Assembly: GCF_030247195.1 (NCBI RefSeq)
Contig: NC_080672.1
Location: forward strand, 394,647,037 to 394,711,036
Direction of reading: 5' to 3'
Length of the DNA stretch: 64,000 bases
Source: Topomyia yanbarensis
Lineage: Eukaryota > Arthropoda > Insecta > Diptera > Culicidae
The notes beneath the pieces are model-generated. The model was not told where the DNA came from and made no database searches. It saw nothing but the letters and a program-made list of their open reading frames with translations. Numbering within the stretch: the first letter of the stretch is position 1; every line of letters begins with the position of its first letter. Shown piece after piece: positions 47,772-58,680 of the stretch. Made by a program: the position numbers and the translations under genes.

Positions 47772-49213
47772 TAGGGCATTGCAAAAAATTTTTTTTTGTA
47801 TTCTCAAAGGCTCCCGCCAAAGGTCTCATATTGTAACAAATGTCAAAGTAAGTTCAGATGCCAAATTTCACATCATTTGGACAATTTTAGACCTCCGCCC
47901 ACTTCGCTTGAAATTTTTTGAAATTTGTACTATGGGAAAATATGGAGGAAAAATACATTAAATGCTATAACTTTTGAAGTAGCAATCAGAAAATTACAAT
48001 TTATACCTTTTTTGAAAGGAAATAATCTTAGTATTTGAATGATGATAGTTTTTTTTCTAGGAAAATACGGGAAGATGAGGAACTGGGCCATTTTGGCCCC
48101 AAAATCTCATATTTTTAATGATTTTTCTGCTCCGTGATTTAGTAGTTTTTCTAATGTGAAAAAATCTCAGAAATCGAACGGAACACTTTTGACCTTGGTC
48201 CGAGTACGAGAAGTTGGGGTTATAGGGCTTTTTGTCATTCATATTAAATTTTATAATTTTCTCATGCATATATCTCTATTATTCTTCAATCAATTTTCAT
48301 AAAATGTAACTTGTGGAACGTGTAAAATTCTGAGTAATAAAAGAAAAATAAAAACGTTAGTTGTAAAATTCAGAAGCATCAAACTTTTTGATATTTACTC
48401 TACAAATCTCATTTTTTGCATTATTTGTTCTAATACCTCAACTTCCCCTATTTTTCCAGTAATGAAAGTTTTCTCATGTGATCCCTAAGCATATTTTACA
48501 CTAAAAGTAGTAAATTAAATAAGAATTTTGTTGTTAAATGGAGTTAATATGTGCGATTTTATGATAAAAATGTGAAATCGACACTATATGTCAGATAATT
48601 TGATGTTCCTGAATTTTACCAGTAACGAATCTATTTTTGTTATAATTCTAAGGATTTTCCACGTTCAACAAAGTATAGTTTATGAAAATTGAGTGACGGA
48701 TAATAGAGATATATGCACTAGAAAATGATGAAGTTTAATAGGAATGACAAAAGGCCATTTAACCCCAACTTCTCGTATTCGGACAAAGATAAAAAAGGCT
48801 CCGATCAATTTTTGAGATTTTTTAACATTAGAAAAACTACAAAATATGTATGATTTGCATCACGGAGCAGAAAAATCATTGAAAATATGGGATTTTGGGG
48901 CCAAAATGACCCAGTACCCCTCTTTCCCGTATTTTCCTAGAAACAAAGATTTCTTCGTTCAAATACTAAGATTATTTCCTTTCAAAAGCGCTATAAATTG
49001 TAATTTTCTGATTGCTATTTCGAAAGTTATAGTGTTCAATGTATTTTTCCTCCATATTTTTCCATAGTACCAATTTTAAAAAAATTCAAGCGAAGTGGGT
49101 GGGGGTCTAAAATTGTCCAAATGATGTGAAATTTGGCATCTGAGCTTACTTTGACATTTGTTACAATATGAGAGGGGGGGGCTTCGAAAATTAATTTTTT
49201 TTTCAATGCCCTA
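47772..49213. mobile_element. Foldback element, about 575-bp inverted arms
   Basis: Arms at about 47772-48345 and 48632-49213 are reverse complements with roughly 10-15 percent difference. Examples: TAGGGCATTGCAAAAAATTT against AATTTTTTTTTCAATGCCCTA; CATCATTTGGACAATTTTAG against CTAAAATTGTCCAAATGATG; GCTATAACTTTTGAAGTAGC against GCTATTTCGAAAGTTATAG. The spacer is about 285 bp. TA may be the duplicated target (ACTAGGG / CCCTATT). No transposase. Frames on both strands mirror each other and are not genes. Confidence 0.85.
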
Positions 49214-49290
49214 TTGGGTACGCTGTAAACTAGTGAATCAGCAAAAAGTATGAGAAATGTCTCATCTCACCGCACGGTGGATTAACCACT
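49214..49290 (-). repeat. Dispersed repeat, inverted relative of 32030-32105
   Basis: The reverse complement reads GGTTAATCCACCGTGCGGTG, AGATGAGACATTTCTCAT and CTAGTTTACAG, close to the 32-kb copy. Confidence 0.65.
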
Positions 49291-50059
49291 TTTTTTTAAT
49301 TCCTTCGTCGGGTTAAAAGCATTAAAAGCATCCAAATCTACCTCTATTCAAGTCTGTCATTTTTATTTAAGGATTAAGGACAAAATTATTGCAACACACA
49401 GTGGCGGATTTGCCTAAAAACCTGGCCAAAAGTCGAAAATTGCATGTACTTTGGGTTCTAGTACATACATTGTCCTTCAGATGGTGCTTCCGCATGCTAT
49501 TTTAAGTGAAACACTCCAAAATTTCCATATTTGAGGTGTTGACACATCCGAACAGTTTAAACTATCGCGTTTTGCTCATATTTTTCATAGAGCGCTCGAA
49601 ATATTAGTATTATACAAGTGTAGCTAGAGTTTGATAAAAGTGCCCGTTTCAAATGTGTAATAATGGAAAGGTATTTTGACGGTATGTACTTTATTTATAT
49701 GTATTGATGTTTAAATATATTATTTTTCTTGTTTATAGAAAATGTCAATAACTTTCACGCTTTTCTAGCAGACGGTTTCAACACACATTTTTGCTGAATT
49801 ATTGAAATTCTTTTTTGTCCACGTATGTCCACTATGTTTCAAAGCAATTTGTGTTCCTTGAAAGATTCTCCATAAGGGACATAATCGAATTCTTGCCCGA
49901 ATTTGCCCGTTTATGAGTAATCTTTGATTAAGTGGGGACGGAGATGGATTATAAGATTTTCAGTTTAAAATTTGAACTCGCACTTTTAATTACTGCTGCA
50001 TCTCCGGTTGTCATAGAGAGTCGCACAATATTGCATTTTGATCAGAAAGAATTGTGTAT

Positions 50060-50540
50060 TTAGTGGTGAAAATTTGATCGAGATTCATAAACATGATCAA
50101 AAGTTATCAAAAGTGGAACGCAAAAGACAAAAATAATTTTGGTCGTTCATATTGAAATCCAACGAGGTCAACAGAAGTGATCGCCAAAGGTTCCAAATAT
50201 CAAAAATCGATTATGAATACCATGATTAAACGTTACCGGGGAACTATGACCTTTGATCATGCAAAGCAAAACAAATCTAGAGGTGGAATATATGACTGGA
50301 TACTACAAGCGAAAAGAGTAGAGTAGTGCAAAAGAATACTAGGATCTCCGACCGTGATGTTGCCAAAGAGCTCACTTTGGCATACACTCCAGCTTGGCGA
50401 ATTTGTTTGTGAGAAGGTTAACAGTCATAGCATGTCAGCAAGCATTACAACAAAACGTGGTTGTTCAGAACTATACCAGGAAGCAGTACTAGCATGATCT
50501 GACCAAGTATAACGCATGAATTTAAATGGACGTTTCATCG
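50060..50540 (+). pseudogene. Tc1/mariner-like transposase N-terminal relic
   Basis: Plus-strand frames read KSIMNTMIKRYRGTMTFDHA (helix-turn-helix region), then NTRISDRDVAKELTLAYTPA with WRIC, and VVVQNYTRKQY ... DLTKYNA. These correspond to the two DNA-binding helices and the approach to the first catalytic Asp in mariner-type transposases. Multiple stops, no catalytic triad. It sits inside the 49.4-51.4 kb TIR element, whose duplication is not TA, so it may be a separate nested relic. Confidence 0.55.
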
Positions 50541-50634
50541 GAATAATGGACTTTGGACAAATCCTCGGTCAAATTTAATTTAAATAAAACTACGAATCTT
50601 AGTGAATTTCACTTATATTCGTATTTTTTTTACG

Positions 50635-50775
50635 TTTTAACGACATTCAATTAGCTAGAGATTACTGGGTAGGGAAAGTTATGAAACTTAGAGCCATAGT
50701 ACTCAAGTGAGAGCAAGGATGTGAAGTAAACAGATCGGAAAACTAGAAGTGGCAGGGTCATTAGAAAAGGCTTAA
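50635..50775 (-). mobile_element. Retroposon family R, copy 3 (3' end only)
   Basis: The reverse complement carries AATGACCCTGCCACTTCTAG, CTTGCTCTCACTTGAGTAC, CTAGCTAATTGAATGTCG and ends TTAAAACGTAAAAAAAATAC. 5'-truncated relative to copies 1 and 2, as expected for retroposition. Confidence 0.7.
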
Positions 50776-51359
50776 TATATTCGTATTTTTCTCATATTCA
50801 ATTTTAGTTTCTGTAATTTTGCAAACTTGTTGTCAGTTTTCACTCCATGCATTTCGTCGCAGAATCGGCTTATTTTCTGTAATATAGAAAAATACTATTT
50901 TTTGTTCTTTGAGAAATATGTGCATCGGACAGCAATTAAACAATAATCGTACAGAGAGTTTAAAAGTTTTGTAACTATGTGGCATAATATTTCAAAATAC
51001 AAGTTTGAAATAACTAATAACATCAATTCTCATAATAGCTTCATTATCTAGACACACAAACATCTTAATGCGTGCAAATCAACAAATTCTATCTATTTAA
51101 CTACATACTATTTAAAATTTGATACATTATAAACGTCATTGGCATACACTAGAACCATTAAATCTTCATTCGTCAAAATTTGCTTATATTTAGATTAAAA
51201 TATCGACCATTTTGCATCCGCCATTTTGAATTATGAAAATCTGATATCAAAATCGTAATCTGCGCCCCAAAAAACCGTGGTATGCACCTTTGCAGGTCAA
51301 TCAAAATTATTTTCGACTTTTGGCCAGGTTTTTAGGGAAGTCCGCCACTGTGCAACACA

Positions 51360-52475
51360 GGAAATTTAATGTCAAATCTTATGTATTTTTCCAGTAAAAA
51401 CATTTAATTTGTAGGGCAGTTTTATTCACTTATACGTATACACTTACACGTACATAGTAAATTTTCTTAATTTTAAACATTTTGTGTCATGTAAGGTGAT
51501 TTTCAATCCATTCCCCGAATGATTATCTTTTATATTATTTTCGGTAGTGCGTTAAAAGGGCTTCCAGCCTCCATATTACACATATTGCTTGTGGCACTAA
51601 AAACTGAACTATAACCGCACTGCGCACTTACCATTCTTCTATTAAATTCGCAGCTCGCAGTTTTCAGTAGCAGTTTGATCACTCGAGTAAGTATGCGGAA
51701 AATGAGCAATATTCATAACGAAAGTAATTTTTAAACCCCTTTTTTATGAAATATGCGGTAAGGGTAAGTTGGCGATGAAGCACGTGGGTCAAATTCGCGC
51801 TACTATTACCAGTACAAAAATAGTTATCAAATCTTTTCATTTCTAGAATTCACTCAAAAGCAAGAGAATTTTTTTCTTGTGTATCTCGTCAATGCAGGAG
51901 ACATTTACTTCGGCCAATCGCCCGAAGAATTTTGAAAATTTACTTTTGAATATGGAGTACGCGTGGAAGTCCAAAGTCCTAGGGTTTTGGGACTGAAATA
52001 TATTGGCGAGTGTCGAATAATATACAGTTTTGATGAAAAGACAATCAGCACATTTCATAATGACTCCTGAAGTAATTGAATTTTCATTTGATTGTTAATT
52101 TTAAAGTATTCAGCCATCTTTCCCCATACATACACCAACATACCCCGGGCCTGGGGTAATTTCGCGGTTTTCCCGCGTCATATATTTTTGTCTCTAAAAA
52201 TGTAGGCAATGCATCGAATCTTTTAACAAAATTCAGAGATGCTGCCAACAGTTGCCCTTTCATGCAAAGTGTTCTATTTGGCGTCAAAAAGTTAAAAAAT
52301 GAAAACTGACAACACCGCCAATTAGCCCCGGTCTCTCCTATACACTAACAATTTTCTCGGGGTACACCATAAGGCATAAATACGATGGACATACGAAATG
52401 TCGAAGGATATTCAGTGATGTTTTAGTGTGATCTCAGTAACGTGTTTGTTCCCTGAGTGCTCGACTGTACGCATG
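51360..52475. other. No gene recognised
   Basis: AT-rich noncoding. Short palindrome-like phrase CCCCGGGCCTGGGG at 52143. Confidence 0.4.
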
Positions 52476-52577
52476 TTAGGGCCGATTTCTTCAACCTCGC
52501 TTAACTTTTAAACCAGGTTCACCAGTATGTTTAAATCTGGCTTAAGCGCTAAGCGAGGGTGAAGAAATTGGCCCTTA
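52476..52577. mobile_element. Short palindromic MITE (GGGCCGATTTCTTCA family), copy 2
   Basis: TTAGGGCCGATTTCTTCAAC and its inverse GTGAAGAAATTGGCCCTTA enclose TTTTAAACCAGGTTCACC. TTA at both edges suggests a 3-bp or TTA(A) target. Confidence 0.8.
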
Positions 52578-54368
52578 GCAAAATATGCAAAAGTTTCTGT
52601 AATATAGCAATAATTTGAATGCTTTGTATATTTTATTCGCTTAAATTGTCAATTCAATTGTGTCAATTGTGCAGATCGGCTGAAAATGTTTGAAGTTCCT
52701 CCCGGTGGATTATTTATAGTTCAAAATGCCATAGTTAGTAAATAAGTTAGTCTCTTGGGAGCCGGATAACCAGGGGTAGAAGACTCCAAAAACTGTGAAG
52801 ATATAGCATAGTGTATTGTATTCTTCTTTTAGTAGTCATATATTCAGTGACTATCCTGACCACTAGTTAAAAAAAATTATCCGGAGCTTGTCATTAATAC
52901 CAGCCCAGTTGTATATACGGTAGACTCCCTGAGTTTCTCTTTGAGCATAGGTGGCTTTCACAACACTCCTGAACGATTGAATATCACTTTAAAATTTTCT
53001 TTCTTTTTTTCGTATCGGGAAAAGCAGATACAGCAATCATTGATATATGTTAGATAGAAACAGGTAAATTCAGATTCTAAATAATCTATGAAATCATACC
53101 TCATATTACACATAAAATAAAAATGGATCGATTTTATTTTTCGCATAACGAACCACCCTACCGCCGTTTGCCATTCCTCAACTTCACTTACTAACAATGT
53201 GTTTAATTGAAAAATGGTGTCCCCCCAGTCGCGGCTGTGGTTTGAGAATGAGATTCCCCTGGTCCCTCAATATGTAGTAAGAAACTCAATAACCAGGAAC
53301 AGTCTGGTTTGGCGTTCTGCACCACACACAGCACCGAATTGTATTAGTTGGAGAACCCATTCCGAGCTTGATGTGTTGATGTACCTAAATGAAACAAAAC
53401 AAAACCGAGACAGTACTCGATAATGACGCACGGTTATTGAACGAAACGAAACGTTCACGGGTTGTTGTTATGCCCTCCTTACTGTTTTCCGAAAAAAAAA
53501 AGCTTAGGAATGCAGTGTTAGTTGGTAAAACAATACCGGTGAATTAGTCGCTACCCTAATACGTGTATGATAGTCAATTATGAGGTGGGAAAGGAAACAC
53601 ACTAATGTTTTGACGGAATTGTCAATGTCGCCATTTGTGGAACGCAACGTGTGAGAATGTTACCCCCGTTCCCATTTCTAGATTTCTTGAGTGGTTTTTG
53701 ATTGAGGAGAAACCACTGAGAGCTGACCTACAAGTAAAGATTTCAACTTGTGTAAGAAATAAAACTGTCGCTTTGAAATGACAACAGCAAGTAGCAACTT
53801 GCCACTGGCCGGCGCAACGATCGGCCAACAATCGGTATACGAGTCTTGCGTGCAAACTTGAATACAATAATGGTGATTCACTCATGCGAACCTGTATGCG
53901 ATGGTGATTTTCAACGCATTTTCATTCAGATGTTTACACAAGTTTTTTGGGAAAGTTTGTTCTAGCTGTCTGTTCTCTGTGAAGAATCTGGCACAGCTTC
54001 TAGCCTTCCATGCTGTCAAAATGTATTTTCTGTCAGCAGTTTGGGCTAGAACCTGATTCTGTTTCAGAATCAAACATTATAATGAACCGCTAATAAAATA
54101 TGTTTACTTTTTGAATTATGCCAACCAAATTTCAATCTCCCGCGACCTGAAGAACCCTTTCAAAAATTCAAAAGGTAATCTGAGGGTTGAAACATTCGCA
54201 TACTGTTTTCTTTTAAATGAGATTTAATGTGGCTATCTGTATTCAATTGTTAGCCCCATGACTTTTCTCCATGCCATAGCATACCATAACCAAATCGGTA
54301 ATAGAGCTCATGTGTATTCCGCGTAGTGTTATTCTATTTTTTTTACTGGTGCCTTATTAGGATGCAAT
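52578..54368. other. No gene recognised
   Basis: Short frames on both strands at 52958-53197, 53214-53458 and 53622-54073 lack domains. No terminal repeats found. Confidence 0.4.
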
Positions 54369-54504
54369 TTAACCCTTAAAGGCGCAAACCAATTTTTTTC
54401 GAATGTCGTAAAAATTGTCTTGCAGCTTTATCACGTTACTACGATAATTTTGAGATGGTTTTTACAATGTTGTTTTAAAACAACATTGCGCATTTAAGGG
54501 TTAA
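54369..54504. mobile_element. piggyBac-like MITE, 136 bp, TTAA ends
   Basis: TTAACCCTTAAAGGCGCAA and its inverse TTGCGCATTTAAGGGTTAA are inverted repeats with one mismatch. TTAA targets at both edges. Short internal repeat of AACATTG / CAATGTT. Confidence 0.8.
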
Positions 54505-55050
54505 AAAGGTGCGAACAGAGAACTATCAATTTTAGATGGGGTTGAACTGGTTAATTCCGCGCCTAGTAAGGGTTTATGAACCATAGAAAAGAAACGTGTC
54601 AACAAGTCTGTGAAAGCTTATTTTTCATAAAAGCCGCATTTATCAACTGTAAAAGTAAATGTTAGCTTCAAAGTGTAGTAGTATATAGTAAGTAGGTAGA
54701 CGTTTTAGAGATCGGTACCTAAAACATGGCGACGTAGCAGATACTCGTGTAAGGATATACAGTAGTTCGATTGGATTCGTTTTTGACAGCTAAATCCGAA
54801 TCCAAATGATCCAAAACAGTCTCCCACAGTTCTCTTACTAGAGTTTTTCTATATGACGGGTACGAAAATGACGTTCTTCGTGATTGAGCCAGATATACCT
54901 AAAGCTTTTTTATATTCTATCTTCCATTTCGACAAACGTGCAGCCGAAATTCCAACGTACATAATAAGTGCCATTGTTTGTTTTGATACCTTTCTGAACT
55001 CACTCGTTCCTGTCTGAAACTTCACGGGAAATTTATCACCATCCATGTAA

Positions 55051-55291
55051 AGGACCATTCATAAATTACGTAACGCAAAAATTGCTCAAAATTGACACCC
55101 CCCATGTAACAAATTGTCACAAATTTCTCTATACCCCCCTCCGAAATTACATAACAAATTCCTCAAAATATTTTTTTCCAGTAAAAACGTGTTACGTAGC
55201 TTACTCCCGGTCTCCCATACGTCACAACATGTCACACTTTGTCGTACCCCTTCCTCTCCCTTAAAGCGTTACGTAATTTATTAAAGTTCCC
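55051..55291. mobile_element. MITE (Tourist-like), TAA duplication, copy 2
   Basis: Ends CATTCATAAATTACGTAACG and CGTTACGTAATTTATTAAAG. TAA at 55048-55050 and 55292-55294. 241 bp with C-rich interior blocks (CACCCCCCATG, ATACCCCCCTCC). Same family as 13681-13877. Confidence 0.8.
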
Positions 55292-55382
55292 TAAATAGTT
55301 CTGAATTTGAGTTTTAATCACAGACAAACAGATATTAAACTTTTTTTCGACATTACTTCTTAAAGGATAACCATTCGCTGCT

Positions 55383-55637
55383 GTGCTGAGACTCTGTGTC
55401 GTGCGTCTATTTGTCGAACTGCCTATGTTCAGCTACAGTATAGCCGTGTTTATCCCCGATACGGACAAGATCCCGATCAGTGATGGGAATACACTTTACA
55501 CAACGCAGAAAACATCGCCAATGTCACGCTCGAACAGCGCGGGTGTTACTTTCTCGGAAAAGTTACTTGCCCTTTCCGCGCAAACGAAAGCGAAGTTGAT
55601 GGCTGCGGCGTATAGTTTTCCGGAAAATATGTAGTAA
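55383..55637 (+). other. Open frame of unknown nature
   Basis: 84 codons from ATG to TAG in sequence of higher GC content than its surroundings, including SMSRSNSAGVTFSEKLLALS-like low-complexity serine and alanine stretches. No domain recognised, no splice evidence. Could be a host exon fragment or chance. Confidence 0.2.
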
Positions 55638-57204
55638 CTGGCGACCGATCATCATCATTTATGCACGTATGCTTGGTGGTGCACTATAACGCAAATATGC
55701 TGTCCGGCGTGCTGGTTGCCCCGTGGTTTTGGTTTTAGTTTGCAAAAATGCACTTCTAGAGTTGCGGCGGGCAGAGCCATATGGTTTCTCTTTTGGTGCT
55801 GCAATTCTTACGTGATACAAATCGTTACCCTTTTTCTGTTTCGGTCTCAGTGATGCAATTGCAATGTCTCCTAGCTGAATGTATGGTGTGTTGGCAATAG
55901 AGCACTAAATATAGTGTACCTACTATACTCGTAACTACTGCCAAGTAACTGCGCATATCAGTTTACACCCCTCGGTACGGAGCGAGGTGGAGGCCGTAGA
56001 ATAAGGATGGTTGGATGGATGGATAGATGGATAGATGGATGGATGTATGGATGAGTGTTTCTTAGTACCAGTTACCCAGTGTAGCTACAGAAAATTTGAT
56101 ACTTACAGCTTTAGTACACAGACGAATGGTTCGGTTGTCGCGGATTGTTGTATGGACGATGTAGGAGCAATGCGATACGAACGGATGAGGTTACGGCAGA
56201 CGTCCAGTCGGTTGATGCATGTCCAATGGCACGATGACGGGTACCGGAGGGAAAAAATAACAATAATAAAGTTAGTGCGAGTGAAAAAAAAGAATCTAAA
56301 TAATAACAACAACGAATTAGGGCTCGACTATTTATCTTTAGACTGGTATGGGTTGTTTGAATTTCTCGTTTGATGGCAAGGCAGGCAGATGGAGATTGAG
56401 TTTAGCTGTATGTTTCTTACCGTCATATGTGGAATGTTTCGAGATCTTTAGAAAATTGGATTACTTAAGTCTAATTGGGTCAAGGAATAAAGAATAATTG
56501 ATATAATATGATAAAGGAAAATATATTATATAAATTAGAGTTCAGATTTTTAAATATAATATAATAACCGATTTAAATTTTTTTGAGTATTCTGGAAAGA
56601 AAAAGAAATGACCTTTCCAACAGTATGCTATGTTATGTTCTTTTGGGAAAAAATACTTTGCGGTTTTGGAACAACAATATGAAAACCACCTACCATTATT
56701 TCACGATTTTTCCGTGAATATAATGAAAATTGCTCAACATTCTCCTAAAGAAGCGCCTTCGTTTCAACAAAAATTCAATTTCGCATCCAACGACCTATTT
56801 ATCATCAAAATTGGTTGAAAAGTGACAGTTATTAATTTTTTCCAAATTAGAAATTTGCTCGCATGAACTCTTAAGGGGTTAGTGAGGTATTGTCTCGCAC
56901 TATAGGATACTGCAATTATATATTTTTTCCAATTTCAAGTTGGAAGTTCGTACACTTACTTTCGAATGTATATGTAATTGAACTAAAAAAATCTACTTTT
57001 TTAAATTTTATGAAACCGTCCCCTTAAAAAATCAGGCGAGCAAGTTTCGAATTTAAAAATGTTGCTAAAATAATTTGAAGAAAACCTCAATCATCGTTTC
57101 GTTGGCATGACGATTTCTGACTAAGGCTTTGTTCTAATTATGAACGAAAAAGATTCGCCCGCACATATTTTTCGAATGTGGGATATGCACCAACGTCAAC
57201 AACT
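55638..57204. other. No gene; one tetranucleotide repeat
   Basis: A (GGAT)n-like microsatellite lies at 56006-56053 (GGATGGATGGATAGATGGAT). A 112-codon plus frame starting in it has no domain. TTAAGGGG near 56873 and CCCCTTAA near 57021 could be weak TTAA MITE ends, but the inverted match is only about 8 bp. Confidence 0.45.
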
Positions 57205-57239
57205 TATTTATTTATTTTATTTATTTATTTATTTATTCT

Positions 57240-57469
57240 TATTTTTCATCTGACCTGTGTTGGTCTACATGAAATGTTTCTAGAATGGGAAAAGCCCATT
57301 TCAGGATATGCTTCAGAAGCAATCCTCAAATGGGCGTAAAAACCCATCATCTTTTCAAATTTTTCACAGTTGATTACAATGATTTTACACTACAATTAAA
57401 CTTAATCACATAGTACACAGTATTGCAAGAACAAAAATTACAAATATTACAAAAATGGAATCTTAAAAT
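57240..57469 (-). other. 3' UTR with two related stem-loops
   Basis: On the minus strand GATGGGTTTTTACGCCCAT (57339-57360) and GAAATGGGCTTTTCCCATTC (57283-57302) each form a stem around ATGGG ... CCCAT. They lie between the ORF2 stop and the AAAT tail. LINE RTs often recognise 3' UTR structure; that role here is inferred. Confidence 0.5.
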
Positions 57470-58680
57470 CTAAGTCAACCTTCTTAGTCTATTTTTGAAA
57501 ACATCACAAGATACAGAAAAGTCAAAATGGTCATAAACACTATTAAAAACATTACACATCGCCCTAATGGGTTCGTTCTGACCGTACTCTGTGCGCTGAA
57601 ATTCCAGTCTTAAGAAGTTATGCGATCTGAGATTTCTAGGGGGCACATAGATATTTATTTGTGAGAGAATATCTGGAGCATCTATTTGACCAGTTAATAT
57701 CTTCCCAACAAATACTGCTCTAAATGTGTTCCGCCTTTTCGCTAGGGTTTCCATATCGAGCAGACGACAGCGATCGATGTACGGTGGTAGCTCTGCTGGG
57801 TTACGCCATGGGAGAGTTCTAAGAGCAAAACGGAGGAATCTTGCCTGCACTGCTTCTATTCGGTTGATCCAAATGTTCGTATAAGGACACCAAATGGGTG
57901 CTGAAGATTCCAGGACAGATCGAACTAGTGAGAAATAGAGTGCCCGTAAACAATATGGATCAGTGAATTCTTTGGCGATTCTTATAATGAAGCCGAGGTT
58001 TCTATTTGCCTGTGCTATAACATGAGAGTAATGATTTCTGAATGTCAGTTGTGAGTCCAGGAGTACTCCGAGGTCTCTGATAACTGTCATTCTCTCTAGC
58101 GATTCCCCTGAGATGGTGTAGCTCCAGAGTATTGGATTTTTTCTGCGAGTAAAAGATATTATGGTACATTTGGCCACGCTGAGAGCCAGCAAGTTGCGAC
58201 TACACCAATTACAAAAAGCATCTAAGTGTCGCTGCAGTGCCACGCAATCTTCTATTGACCGCTCAATGAGAAATAGTTTGAGATCATCAGCGTATATAAG
58301 TTTACACCCTGGAGGTATAACATAGCAAACGTCATTGAAGAACAACGAAAAAAGCAACGGTCCTAGATTGCTCCCTTGAGGCACTCCCGACAAGTTAATG
58401 AAGCTGTATGACTCGCTATTTCCTAATTTTACAGATAGAGAACGATTTACGAGATATGATCTAAGCCACCCTGTGAAATTTGACGAAGCGCCCAGCCGCT
58501 TTGCCAGTAGAAGAGAGTGATCTACACGATCGAATGCAGCCTTGAGATCCGTGTATACATTATCGACCTGAGATCCAACTTCAATATTTTTAATACAGAG
58601 CGAAGTGAATTGGGCTAGATTAGTAGTTGTCGATCTGCCTGAAAAAAGCCATGTTGATCCTTCGATATTTATGCTTTGGT
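57470..58680 (-). pseudogene. ORF2 reverse transcriptase, catalytic and C-terminal part
   Basis: RT copies the element RNA at the nicked target. After frame restoration in the reader's mind only (a T is missing near 58650) the blocks are FFSGRSTTTNLAQF, DLKAAFDRVDHSLLLAKRLG (first catalytic Asp), SGVPQGSNLGPLLFSLFFND, CKLIYADDLKLFLIER (YADD), VIRDLGVLLDSQLTFRNHYS, RFLRFALRTLPWRNPAELPP, and a C-terminus ending FKNRLRRLT at 57470. The open frame 58393-57470 is intact. It ends without a Cys/His domain. Confidence 0.9.

Larger units (their letters stand above)
49397..51352. mobile_element. 1,956-bp TIR element, CACAGTGGCGGA ends
   Basis: Inverted ends of about 43 bp with two mismatches: CACAGTGGCGGATTTGCC, TAAAAACCTGGCCAAAAGTC, GAAAAT. 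Flanks TGCAACACA at 49390-49398 and 51351-51359. Because the end bases overlap the duplication, the target duplication can be read as 5 (CAACA), 7 or 9 bp. The interior holds a Tc1/mariner-like relic (50060-50540) and an inverted family R copy (50635-50775). Confidence 0.85.

Noticed and set aside
56872..57028. Possible TTAA MITE (TTAAGGGG...CCCCTTAA)
   Set aside because: Inverted match is only about 8 bp beyond the target, too short to call.
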